A stretch of 64,000 nucleotides of DNA. Origin: JAOPZW01 sp963707695. Lineage in GTDB: Bacteria; Actinomycetota; Thermoleophilia; Solirubrobacterales; Solirubrobacteraceae. Each line of letters starts with the position of its first letter. Position 1 is the stretch's first letter. The notes below the pieces were generated by a model that saw only the letters and a program-made list of their open reading frames with translations, ran no database searches and was not told where the DNA came from. The stretch lies in the NCBI GenBank assembly GCA_963707695.1, contig CAVPQY010000004.1, forward strand, positions 558,001 through 622,000, written 5' to 3'. Positions 51,408-59,309 of this stretch are shown here, piece by piece. The translations under genes were made by a program, and so were the position numbers.

Positions 51408-52079
51408 CTAGGGCTTGGCGGCCTTGCGCGCCACCGTGCGGGCGGTGGCGAGCCGGTCGGCCACGAGCTGGCCGACCTCGGCGCGCGTCGTCAGGCCGAC
51501 GATCGTGCGCGCGGTGCGGTTCGGGGCGACGACGAGCACGGTCGGGGACTCGCTGACGTCGGCGCCGGCGGTGAGCGCCTCGTAGCGCCCGACCGAGCGG
51601 ATGTCGCGGACGACCTTGACGACCGTGCCCCGGTGCGTGGAGACGCGCGCCACGGCGCGCCGGACCGCGCGGTCGTCCGCGGAGCGCCCGTTGGCGAAGA
51701 GGACGACGACGACCTTGCCGCGGTCCACGGCGCGGACGAGGGGCCGGGAGGGGTCGCTCGCGGCGACGCCCTTGGGCGGCCCCGCGGCGCGCGCCTTGGC
51801 GGCGGCCTGAGCCCTGGCGGCGGGCGTCGGCGTCGTGCTCGTCGGGGCGGCGGTCGCCGTCGCGGGGTCGGCGCCGGTCGCGGCGGCGGCGCCGGCCGCG
51901 GCGTTCGCCGTGCTGACGGCGCCGCGGGCCTTGTCGGTCGCGGTCGTCAGCCCGGTGACCCCGGGCGCCGTCGGCGGCTCGGCGGTCGGGTCCTTGGGCT
52001 TCAGGACGGTCAGCCACAGCGCCCCGGCGGCCAGGATGGCGACGAGGGCGATGCGGAACGGGAGGGCGATCTGGTCCAC
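51408..52079 (-). CDS. Membrane-anchored thioredoxin-like protein
   Basis: 223 residues. A short N-terminus is followed by a membrane helix (about 8-26), then a 70-residue Ala/Thr/Pro linker (about 30-105) and a compact alpha/beta domain (about 115-215) with GKVVVVLFANGRSADDRAVRRAV and ESPTVLVVAPNRTA. The fold pattern is thioredoxin-like, but there is no CxxC and no Cys at all, so it is not redox-active. Function unknown. GTG start at 52079. A promoter-like CTCAAG-N15-GCCGATTG lies 7 nt upstream, so a near leaderless transcript is possible. Confidence 0.75.
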   Translation of the reverse strand: MDQIALPFRIALVAILAAGALWLTVLKPKDPTAEPPTAPGVTGLTTATDKARGAVSTANAAAGAAAATGADPATATAAPTSTTPTPAARAQAAAKARAAGPPKGVAASDPSRPLVRAVDRGKVVVVLFANGRSADDRAVRRAVARVSTHRGTVVKVVRDIRSVGRYEALTAGADVSESPTVLVVAPNRTARTIVGLTTRAEVGQLVADRLATARTVARKAAKP

Positions 52080-52086
52080 GTCCTCC

Positions 52087-52115
52087 CAATCGGCGTCCGG
52101 GCGCCGGAGCTTGAG
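52087..52115 (-). promoter_or_regulatory. Candidate FliA/WhiG-class promoter upstream of the 51408-52079 gene
   Basis: CTCA (in CTCAAG, 52115-52110), 17-nt spacer, GCCGATTG (52094-52087). It shares the words CTCAAGCTCCG and CGCCCG with the element before pilT 10 kb away, although the downstream genes are unrelated in sequence. It lies in the 42-bp gap after aspS. Confidence 0.4.
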
Positions 52116-52121
52116 CGGTGC

Positions 52122-53903
52122 TCAGCGGTCGGACGAGGGCTCGACGAGCGAGCGCAGGGCCAGCTCCCGCAGCTGGCGCGCGTCCACGGGGGCCGGGGCG
52201 CCCGTGAGCGGGTCGCCGCCCGAGGCCGTCTTGGGGAACGCGATGACGTCGCGGATCGAGTTCTGCCCGGCCAGCAGGGCGACGATGCGGTCCAGGCCCA
52301 TGGCGATGCCGCCGTGCGGCGGCGCGCCGAAGCGCAGCGCCTCGAGCAGGAACCCGAAGCGCGCCTGGGCCTCCTCCGGCCCCAGGCCGATGACATCGAA
52401 GACCTGCTGCTGGACCTCGGGCGTGTTGATGCGGATCGACCCCCCGCCGAGCTCCACGCCGTCGACGATCAGGTCGTAGGCGCGCGACAGCATGGAGGCG
52501 GGATCGGCGAAGTCGCCCTGCGGCGCGGTGAACGGGTGATGGGTGGCGGTGAAGCCGCCACCCTCCACCGGCTCGAACATGGGGAAGCCGACGACCCAGA
52601 AGACGTCGTGGCGGTCCTCCGGGATCAGGCCGAAGCGCCGGCCGAGCTCCAGGCGCAGCGCGCCGAGCGCCTCCGCCGCCGTCCGCGCGTGGTCGGCGAC
52701 GAAGAGCAGCAGGTCGCCCTCGGAGGCCTCCAGCGCCTGCGTCGCCGCGGCGATCCGGTCCGCCCCGAAGAACTTCGCGATCGGCGAGCGCCAGGTGCCG
52801 TCGGGCTCCACGAAGGCCCAGGCCACGGCCTTGGCGCCGTGACGCCGCACGACCTCGTTGAGGCCGTCGAGCTCGGCGCGTGAGAGCGCGCGCGCGCCGG
52901 CGTTGAGCGCGACCACCGCGCCGCCGCCGTCGAGGACCGACTCGAAGACCCGGAACTCCGAGCCGCGCAGGGCGTCCCCCACCTCGCGCAGCTCGAGGCC
53001 GAACCGGGTGTCCGGGCGGTCCGAGCCGAAGCGCCCCACGGCCTCGCGGAAGTCCATCCGCGGCCACGGCGGCGCCGGCACGCCGAAGTCGCCCACCGCG
53101 AAGACCGCGGCCATGACCTCCTCCATGACGGCGAGGACGTCCTCCTCCTCGACGAAGGCCATCTCGAGGTCGAGCTGGGTGAACTCCGGCTGGCGGTCGG
53201 CGCGCAGGTCCTCGTCGCGGAAGCACCGCGCGATCTGGAAGTAGCGCTCGTAGCCGCTGACCATGAGCAGCTGCTTGAAGAGCTGCGGCGACTGCGGCAG
53301 GGCGTAGAACGAGCCCGGCTGGAGCCGGCTGGGGACGAGGAAGTCGCGCGCGCCCTCGGGCGTCGAGCGGGTCATGATCGGCGTCTCGACCTCGAGGAAG
53401 TCGCGCTCGTCCAGGACGCGGCGCATCGTCGCGACGACGTCGTGGCGCAGGACGATCGCGTCGCGCATCCGCTCGCGGCGCAGGTCGAGGTAGCGGTAGC
53501 GCAGGCGCAGGGTCTCGTCGACCGGCGTGTCCTCGTCGACCGGGAACGGCGGGGTCTCGCTCTCGGCGAGCACCCGCAGGTCGGCCACGGCCAGCTCGAC
53601 CTCGCCCGTCGGGAGGTTCGGGTTGACGTTGCCCTCCTCGCGGCGGACCACCTCGCCGGCGACGCTGACCACGTGCTCGGAGCGCAGGCGCTCGGCCGCC
53701 GCGAACGCCTCCGTGGTCGCCTCCGGGTGGACGACGAGCTGCAGCAGGCCGCTGCGGTCGCGCAGGTCGATGAAGATCAGGCCGCCGTGGTCGCGCCGCC
53801 GGTGCACCCAGCCGGCGACGCGGACGGTCCGCCCCGCGTCCGCGGCGGTCACGTCGCCGGCCCACGTGTCGCGCAGGTCGTTCGCGCGCGGCGGCTGCCT
53901 CAT
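52122..53903 (-). CDS. aspS: Aspartyl-tRNA synthetase
   Basis: 593 residues. N-terminal OB-fold (about 15-110) with VRVAGWVHRRRDHGGLIFIDLRDRSG, then the class II core: RYRYLDLRR (about 165-173), FLVPSRLQPGSFYALPQSPQLFKQLLMVSG (about 220-249), FRDEDLRADRQPEFTQLD (about 259-276) and the GAD insertion (about 315-420). Motif 3 is LRFGAPPHGGIAMGLDR (about 533-549). Normal length for bacterial AspRS. Whether it is discriminating or also makes Asp-tRNA-Asn depends on GatCAB, not seen here. ATG at 53903 overlaps the hisS stop (ATGA). Confidence 0.98.
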   Translation of the reverse strand: MRQPPRANDLRDTWAGDVTAADAGRTVRVAGWVHRRRDHGGLIFIDLRDRSGLLQLVVHPEATTEAFAAAERLRSEHVVSVAGEVVRREEGNVNPNLPTGEVELAVADLRVLAESETPPFPVDEDTPVDETLRLRYRYLDLRRERMRDAIVLRHDVVATMRRVLDERDFLEVETPIMTRSTPEGARDFLVPSRLQPGSFYALPQSPQLFKQLLMVSGYERYFQIARCFRDEDLRADRQPEFTQLDLEMAFVEEEDVLAVMEEVMAAVFAVGDFGVPAPPWPRMDFREAVGRFGSDRPDTRFGLELREVGDALRGSEFRVFESVLDGGGAVVALNAGARALSRAELDGLNEVVRRHGAKAVAWAFVEPDGTWRSPIAKFFGADRIAAATQALEASEGDLLLFVADHARTAAEALGALRLELGRRFGLIPEDRHDVFWVVGFPMFEPVEGGGFTATHHPFTAPQGDFADPASMLSRAYDLIVDGVELGGGSIRINTPEVQQQVFDVIGLGPEEAQARFGFLLEALRFGAPPHGGIAMGLDRIVALLAGQNSIRDVIAFPKTASGGDPLTGAPAPVDARQLRELALRSLVEPSSDR

Positions 53904-55210
53904 CCCGGATGCCTCCCTCGGAGGACGTGCGCCACGACCGCCGTGGCGCCGTCGACGGTCTCCTGCTCGCCGGACTCCATGTCCTTGAGCTGCACGTCGT
54001 CGCCGACGATGGCGACGTAGCGGGCCCTGAGGCGGTCCGCGTGCTTGAGCTGGCCCTTCAGCGAGCGCCCCGCGAGCTCCTGCTGGACGTTCAGCCCGGC
54101 CCGCCGGCCCTCGGCGGCCAGGGCGAAGACGGTGGCGGCATGGCCGCTCACGGACGCGACGAAGAGGTCGACGACCGGCTCGGGCTGCGGGCGGTCCTCG
54201 GCGGCCAGGAGCATCCGCTCGACGCCCGCGGCCCACCCCGTGCCCGGCGTCGGCGGGCCCCCCAGCTGCTCGATGAGCCCGTCGTAGCGCCCGCCGCCGC
54301 CCACCGCGCTCTGCGCGCCGAGCAGGTCGGAGGTGAGCTCGAAGACCGTCCGCGTGTAGTAGTCGAGGCCGCGGACGAGGGTCGCGTCGATCTCGTAGTC
54401 CAGGCCGGCGGCGTCGAGGAGCGCGCGGACCTCGGCGAAGTGCTCGGCGTCGTCGCGGTCGAGCTCGTCGAGCAGGCGCGGCGCGGTGGCCATCACCGAC
54501 CGCGTGCCGGGGTGGTCGCTGTCGAACGCGCGCAGCGGGTTGAGCTCGATGCGCCCGCGGACCTCGCCGCTGAGCTGGTCCTCGTGCGCGCGCAGGTGGT
54601 CCTGCAGGCGCTCGCGGTAGCGCGCCCGGGTCTGCGGCGTCCCCAGCGACGAGAGCCGCAGGTGCAGGCCGCGGACGCCGAGCTCGGTCAGCAGCGCGTG
54701 CAGGAGGAGGATCGACTCCGCGTCGACGGCCGGGTCGGCCGAGCCGATCGCCTCCGCCCCGATCTGCCAGAACTGGCGGTAGCGGCCGGCCTGGGCGCGC
54801 TCGTAGCGGAAGAAGCTCGAGAGGTACCAGAGCTTCACCGGCTGCGGGAGCTTGTGCATCCCGTGCTCGAGGAAGGCGCGCGCGACCGGGGCGGTGCCCT
54901 CGGGGCGCAGCGTCAGCGACCGCCCGCCCGCGTCCTCGAACGTGTACATCTCCTTCTGGACGATGTCGGTCGAGGTGCCGACGCTGCGCGCGAAGAGCTC
55001 GGTCGCCTCGAAGGCCGGGGTCTCGATGCGCCGGTAGCCCGCACCCTCGAGGATCCGCCGCGCGGCGCGCTCGACCTGCTCGCGCGCGAGCGCCTGCTCG
55101 GGCAGCACGTCGTACGTGCCCCGCGGGGCCTGGAAGCCCGTCGCAGCAGCGCGCCGCGACCCGCCGGGCGCCCGCTCGGGGCCCCCGCCCTGTCCGCCCG
55201 CCGTCGTCAC
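53900..55210 (-). CDS. hisS: Histidyl-tRNA synthetase
   Basis: 436 residues. A short Gly-rich N-terminal extension (about 1-25) precedes FQAPRGTYDVLPEQA. Class II motif 1 is RRIETPAFEATELFARSVG, motif 2 is LRPEGTAPVARAFLEH and FFRYERAQAGRYRQFWQIGAEAIG, and LVRGLDYYTRTVFE is the HisA-like signature. A C-terminal anticodon-binding domain (about 335-436) is present. The GTG at 55210 overlaps the MBL hydrolase stop (GTGA). hisS-aspS pairing is common in actinobacteria and firmicutes. Confidence 0.98.
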   Translation of the reverse strand: MTTAGGQGGGPERAPGGSRRAAATGFQAPRGTYDVLPEQALAREQVERAARRILEGAGYRRIETPAFEATELFARSVGTSTDIVQKEMYTFEDAGGRSLTLRPEGTAPVARAFLEHGMHKLPQPVKLWYLSSFFRYERAQAGRYRQFWQIGAEAIGSADPAVDAESILLLHALLTELGVRGLHLRLSSLGTPQTRARYRERLQDHLRAHEDQLSGEVRGRIELNPLRAFDSDHPGTRSVMATAPRLLDELDRDDAEHFAEVRALLDAAGLDYEIDATLVRGLDYYTRTVFELTSDLLGAQSAVGGGGRYDGLIEQLGGPPTPGTGWAAGVERMLLAAEDRPQPEPVVDLFVASVSGHAATVFALAAEGRRAGLNVQQELAGRSLKGQLKHADRLRARYVAIVGDDVQLKDMESGEQETVDGATAVVAHVLRGRHPG

Positions 55211-55857
55211 CCCGCGACGAGGCCCTGCAGGAACGGGTTCGTCGCGCGCTCGCGGCCGAGCGTCGTGCGCCCCATGTGCCCCGGGTGCACGACGGCGTCG
55301 TCGTCGAAGCGGTCGAGGAGCGTCGCGATCGACGCCAGCAGCGTCCGGGCGTCGCCGCCCGGCAGGTCGGTCCGACCGATCGAGCCCTGGAACAGCACGT
55401 CGCCGGAGAGCAGGTGCGTCGTGCCCTGCTCGTCGGTGGTGGCGAAGGTCACGTGGCCGGGGCTGTGGCCGGGCGTCGGCAGCACCTCCAGCTGCAGGCC
55501 CGCGAGCTCGAGCTGCTCGTGGCCCTGGAGCGCCACGTCGGCGTCGTAGGACTCGAACGGGCCGAAGCCGGGCCAGGGCACGTAGGTCATGATGTCGGCC
55601 AGGATCGGCGCCTCGATGGCGGGGCAGTGGACGGGCGCGCCGGTGGCCCGCGCGACCGGCGCGACGGCGCCGATGTGATCGAAGTGGGTGTGCGTCAGGA
55701 GGATCGCGTCGAGCTCGACGCCGGCGTCCGCGATCGCCTCGAGGAGGCGGTCGGCCTCCTCGCCGGGATCGACCAGGACGGCGCGGTCGTGGCCGTCGAG
55801 GCGCACGAGGTGGGCGTTCTCGGCCAGCGGCCCGACGGTGAGCGAGCGGACCTCCAC
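55207..55857 (-). CDS. Metallo-beta-lactamase-fold hydrolase (glyoxalase II-like)
   Basis: 216 residues. THTHFDHIG (about 55-63) is the HxHxDH metal motif; PGHSPGHVTF (about 129-138), SGDVLFQGSIGRTDLPGGD (about 150-168) and HPGHMGRTT (about 192-200) complete the Zn/Fe site. This pattern matches the small glyoxalase II-like branch often encoded next to hisS. Substrate unproven; hydroxyacylglutathione is unlikely because actinobacteria mainly use mycothiol. GTG start at 55857. Confidence 0.93.
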   Translation of the reverse strand: MEVRSLTVGPLAENAHLVRLDGHDRAVLVDPGEEADRLLEAIADAGVELDAILLTHTHFDHIGAVAPVARATGAPVHCPAIEAPILADIMTYVPWPGFGPFESYDADVALQGHEQLELAGLQLEVLPTPGHSPGHVTFATTDEQGTTHLLSGDVLFQGSIGRTDLPGGDARTLLASIATLLDRFDDDAVVHPGHMGRTTLGRERATNPFLQGLVAG

Positions 55858-55858
55858 G

Positions 55859-56230
55859 TCAGTCGCCGCGGGCGCGCTCGGCGGCGCGCTGCTTCGAGCG
55901 CTGGCGCCGGCGGTAGAGCGTGAGGTCGGTGAAGTAGCCCAGCGGGATGTAGAAGAGCAGGACGAAGCCGCCGAGCGCCACGGACTCGGTGACCGGCCGC
56001 TTGAACACGAGGCTGACCAGGACGACGAAGATGACCGCCGCGATCGCGGCCCGGGTGATCGAGCCCTGCCACGTCGGCGGCTTGTCCATCCGGGCGAGGC
56101 GCTTCTCGCGGGCCTGCTCCTTGGCCGTCAGGCCGGACGCGCCGCCCTTGTGGGTCTTGCCGCGCGACTCGACGATCCCGGCGGCGTTCCCGCGGTGCTT
56201 CGTGCGGCGCTTGCGCTTCGTCTGGGCCAC
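55859..56230 (-). CDS. Basic two-helix membrane protein
   Basis: 123 residues from a GTG at 56230. The first 55 residues are very Lys/Arg-rich (TKRKRRTKHRGNAAGIVESRGKTHKGG), a possible nucleic-acid- or ribosome-binding tail. Two membrane helices (about 60-76 and 84-102) and a basic end (RRRQRSKQRAAERARGD) follow. No family is recognised. Its stop lies 1 bp before the MBL gene start, suggesting one transcript. Confidence 0.75.
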   Translation of the reverse strand: MAQTKRKRRTKHRGNAAGIVESRGKTHKGGASGLTAKEQAREKRLARMDKPPTWQGSITRAAIAAVIFVVLVSLVFKRPVTESVALGGFVLLFYIPLGYFTDLTLYRRRQRSKQRAAERARGD

Positions 56231-56235
56231 GCCGA

Positions 56236-57111
56236 TCAGCTTAGGCCCTGGAGGGCATCCTCGAGGGCGACCCGGTTGCGGATCGGGATGCGGTCGGGCC
56301 AGCCGGCGAAGGCGGCGCGCGGTGCGAGGCCGACGAGCTCGGCCTCGCACACCGGCGCGTGGCGCTCGACGGCGGCCAGCAGGCGGGCGAGCGGGACGGC
56401 CCGGTGGTCCTCGACGTTGGCCGTGACCTGGGCGACGCCGCCGCGGTGCTCCAGGGCGAGGCCGAGCGCGCGGACGCCGGGCAGGCCGTCCGGGCCGCCC
56501 TCGCGGACCGCCGCCGCCACGCGGGCCGCGTCCGCCGCCGTCGCGGGCGGCGCGAGCTCGAGGTTGAAGGCCACGAGCGGCGGGCGCGCGGCGACGAGGG
56601 TCGCGCCGCTGCGCGGGTCCGGCCGGCGCGGCCCGAAGTCGGGCGTCGTCCCGCGGTCGAGGAGCCCGGCCAGGCCGCCGCGGCGCAGCTCGGCCCGGGT
56701 CCGGCCCCCGGCCAGCAGGCCGTAGAGGAAGACGGGCAGGCCGGCCTCGTCGCCCAGGCGGTCGGCCAGCGCGAGCGCCTCGGCGCACGCCGCGCCGCGG
56801 TGGTCGTCGTCGAGGAAGACGACCGGCGCGACGTCGAGCACGCCCACGTGCGGGTGCGCGCCCGCGTGGCCGCGCAGGTCGAGGCGGTCGACGGCCACGC
56901 GGGCGCCGGCCACGAGCGCCTCCGCCAGGGTCCGCGGCGCGGCGGCGAGGGTGAACACCGTCCGGCCGTGGTCGGGGTCGCTGTGACGCGGGCCGAGCAG
57001 CCGCCCGCCCGCGCCCTCGAAGGCGGCGGCGACGGCGTCCAGCGTGGCCGCGTCGTCCTCGGCGGCCGAGACGTTCGGGACGGCGATCAGCGTCGGCGGG
57101 ACGGGCGCCAC
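56236..57111 (-). CDS. ftcD: Glutamate formiminotransferase (FtcD N-domain type)
   Basis: 291 residues from a GTG at 57111. LIAVPNVSAAEDDAATLDAVAAAF (about 8-31), HSDPDHGRTVFTLA (about 43-56) and LRGHAGAHPHVGVLDVAPVVFL (about 79-100) are the formiminotransferase signature parts, with GRTRAELRRGGLAGL (about 136-150). Transfers the formimino group from formiminoglutamate to tetrahydrofolate in histidine breakdown. The cyclodeaminase part of the bifunctional enzyme is absent. No other hut genes are in the window. Confidence 0.92.
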   Translation of the reverse strand: MAPVPPTLIAVPNVSAAEDDAATLDAVAAAFEGAGGRLLGPRHSDPDHGRTVFTLAAAPRTLAEALVAGARVAVDRLDLRGHAGAHPHVGVLDVAPVVFLDDDHRGAACAEALALADRLGDEAGLPVFLYGLLAGGRTRAELRRGGLAGLLDRGTTPDFGPRRPDPRSGATLVAARPPLVAFNLELAPPATAADAARVAAAVREGGPDGLPGVRALGLALEHRGGVAQVTANVEDHRAVPLARLLAAVERHAPVCEAELVGLAPRAAFAGWPDRIPIRNRVALEDALQGLS

Positions 57112-57122
57112 GGCCCGGGAGG

Positions 57123-57623
57123 CTAGGCGCGGTCGCCGCAGACGCGCAGGCCGGCCTCGCGCGCCACTTCCCGGGCGGGCGCCTGCGGGGCCGTGGCGGA
57201 CGCCACGAGCGCCCGGGCCAGGGGCAGGTCGCCGGCGGCGAGCGCGTGGCGCACCCTCCAGGCGGTCGCGGACTCCTGCCGGGCCGCGGCGACGTAGCGG
57301 CGCAGGGCGACGGCGGCCCGGTCGCCGCCGCTCGGCAGCGGCACGTGGTCGAGCGCCTCGGCGGCGTCGACCATCAGGTCGGCCAGCGTGCCGTAGGCAC
57401 GGGCGCTGACCTCGGGCCGCGGCGGGTGGGCGGCGAGGCGCTCGACGGCGACGCGGCGCTCGGCCAGGTCGGCGCAGACGGCGTCGGCGCGGGCGACCGC
57501 GTCCGCGACGCTCGCCGGCACGCGGCCGGACTGGTGCCGGTTGTGCTCGCGCACGCCGCAGGCGGTGAGCACCACGGCCGCCGCCATCGCGAGGAGGACG
57601 AGGGCGGCGGACCGGGTGCTCAT
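57123..57623 (-). CDS. Lipoprotein of unknown function
   Basis: 166 residues. The signal peptide ends in the lipobox LTAC (Cys at about residue 22). The mature part is helical and Ala/Arg-rich with three to four helices and two further Cys (about 50 and 162) that may pair. No family is recognised. Ends 11 bp before ftcD, same strand. ATG at 57623. Confidence 0.8.
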   Translation of the reverse strand: MSTRSAALVLLAMAAAVVLTACGVREHNRHQSGRVPASVADAVARADAVCADLAERRVAVERLAAHPPRPEVSARAYGTLADLMVDAAEALDHVPLPSGGDRAAVALRRYVAAARQESATAWRVRHALAAGDLPLARALVASATAPQAPAREVAREAGLRVCGDRA

Positions 57624-57697
57624 GTCGCCATGGTCGGCGCGGGCGCGACGGCGCGGGGTGCGGGAACCACCACGACACCGAGGGAGGCAGCGGGCGT

Positions 57698-59098
57698 ATG
57701 GTCCGGCGGGTGACCGGCCGGCGCCTCGTCCTCGGGTCGATCGCGGCCCTGTGCGCCGCGACGCCCGCCATCCCGGCGCAGGCGGCGGACGTGACGCCCG
57801 CGGAGGCCACGGCGCTCGGCCAGCAGGCGTACCTCTACGGGTTCCCGCTGCTCGAGACGCTCCGGGTCCGCTCGACGAACACGAGCGTGCGCTGCGCCGA
57901 CGGGCGCGGCAACGCGCCGGTGAACCGCTTCAGCACCGCCGAGCGCTTCGCCACGCCGACCGATCGGACGGTCGTGCTCCCGAACGTCGACACGCTCTAC
58001 TCGATCGCCCAGCTCGACCTCGGCCGCGGGCCCGTCGTGCTCAGCCACCCGAGCATGGGCAAGCGCTACTTCGTCTTCGAGTTCCTCGACGCGTACACGA
58101 ACGTCGTCGGCTACGCGGGCACCCGCACCACCGGCACCAGGGCGGCGCGCTTCGCCATCACCTGGACCGGCCACCGCGGCTCGCGCGTCCGCGGCGCCCG
58201 GCGGATCGTCTCGGACACGCGGCGCGTGTGGGTCGTCGGACGCACGCTGGCCGGCGGCCGAGCCGACCAGCGCCGCGCCCTGAAGCTCATGCACCGCTTC
58301 GCGCTGAAGCCGCCGGGCGAGCGCGCCCACCGGGCCGTGAACTGCGCCCACCCGGGGCGCCCGAAGCACGCGACGACGCCGACCGGCCTGCGGTTCCTCG
58401 ACGCCCTGAGCAAGGCGCTGCGCCAGAACCCGCCGCCCGCGCGCGACGCGCCGCTCCTGCGCCGGCTCGCCACGGTCGGCGTCGGCCCGGGCCTGCGTCC
58501 GGCCCGGGCCGGGCTGACGCCAGACGCGCTGAAGGCGCTCGTCGCGGGCGTCGACGCGACGGCGGCGGCGCTGCCGACGGTCGCGAAGAGCACGATCACC
58601 TCGGCCGCCGTCGCGGGCCAGGGCTGGGCCGTTCCGCGCCCGATCATCGGCGACTACGGGACGGACTACCAGTACCGCGCCGGCGTCGCCCTCCTCGGCC
58701 TCGGCGCCAACACCCAGATCGAGTCGATGTACCCCACGGCGCTGACCGACGCGGCCGGGCAGACGCTCGACGGCACCCGCGCCTACCGGCTGACCTTCGC
58801 CCCCGGGCAGCTGCCGCCGGCCCGCGCCTTCTGGTCGCTGACGCTCTACGACGGTGAGGGCTACCTCGTCGCGAATCCCGTCGGCCGCTACGCGATCGGC
58901 TCGAGCCACCCGGGGCTCGTGCGCCGGGCGGACGGCTCGATCGTCGTCGTCCTCCAGCGCGACAAGCCGAGCGAGGCGGGCGTGAACTGGCTGCCGACGC
59001 CGACCGGGGCGTTCCGGCTGAACCTGCGGCTGTACTGGCCGCAGCAGAGCGCGCTCAGCGGGGCGTGGAAGCCGCCGGCGCTCGAGCGGGTCGGCTAG
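57698..59098 (+). CDS. DUF1254/DUF1214 secreted protein
   Basis: 466 residues. A Sec or Tat-like signal (about 1-30, GRRLVLGSIAALCAATPAIPAQA) is followed by the DUF1254 domain (about 35-170) with YLYGFPLLETLRVRSTNT and LPNVDTLYSIAQLDL, and a C-terminal DUF1214 domain (about 370-460) with ARAFWSLTLYDGEGYLVANP and GVNWLPTPTGAFRLNLRLYWPQ. The enzymatic role is not known. Transcribed alone, divergent from the minus-strand operon. Confidence 0.9.
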   Translation: MVRRVTGRRLVLGSIAALCAATPAIPAQAADVTPAEATALGQQAYLYGFPLLETLRVRSTNTSVRCADGRGNAPVNRFSTAERFATPTDRTVVLPNVDTLYSIAQLDLGRGPVVLSHPSMGKRYFVFEFLDAYTNVVGYAGTRTTGTRAARFAITWTGHRGSRVRGARRIVSDTRRVWVVGRTLAGGRADQRRALKLMHRFALKPPGERAHRAVNCAHPGRPKHATTPTGLRFLDALSKALRQNPPPARDAPLLRRLATVGVGPGLRPARAGLTPDALKALVAGVDATAAALPTVAKSTITSAAVAGQGWAVPRPIIGDYGTDYQYRAGVALLGLGANTQIESMYPTALTDAAGQTLDGTRAYRLTFAPGQLPPARAFWSLTLYDGEGYLVANPVGRYAIGSSHPGLVRRADGSIVVVLQRDKPSEAGVNWLPTPTGAFRLNLRLYWPQQSALSGAWKPPALERVG

Positions 59099-59194
59099 GG
59101 CGGACGGGGACCCGGCGCCGAGGCACGGCCGCGGGGACCGCCGCGGCCGCGGGGACCGGCGCGTCGGCCGGGCGAGCTATCCTGCCCCTCCCCC

Positions 59195-59268
59195 GCCGGA
59201 GTAGCTCAGTCGGTTAGAGCAGCGGAATCATAATCCGCGTGTCGGGGGTTCGAGTCCCTCCTCCGGCA
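59195..59268 (+). tRNA. tRNA-Met (anticodon CAT)
   Basis: 74 nt. Acceptor stem GCCGGAG (59195-59201) pairs with CTCCGGC (59261-59267), discriminator A at 59268. D arm with GCTCAG...GAGC, anticodon stem GCGGA/TCCGC around loop ATCATAA with CAT at 59229-59231, T arm GGGGGTTCGAGTCCCTC. CCA is not encoded. The sequence resembles elongator tRNA-Met of actinobacteria rather than initiator or tRNA-Ile2. A TATCCT word at 59178-59183 may be its -10 box. Confidence 0.97.
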
Positions 59269-59309
59269 CTATCGAACGAGGGCGAGGCCCGTGCGGGGCT
59301 CGGTGCCTC

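Noticed and set aside
59125..59160. Direct repeat of GGCCGCGGGGACC near tRNA-Met as an integration site
   Set aside because: Repeats are short and GC-only, lie upstream not at the tRNA 3' end, and no integrase or island boundary is seen.
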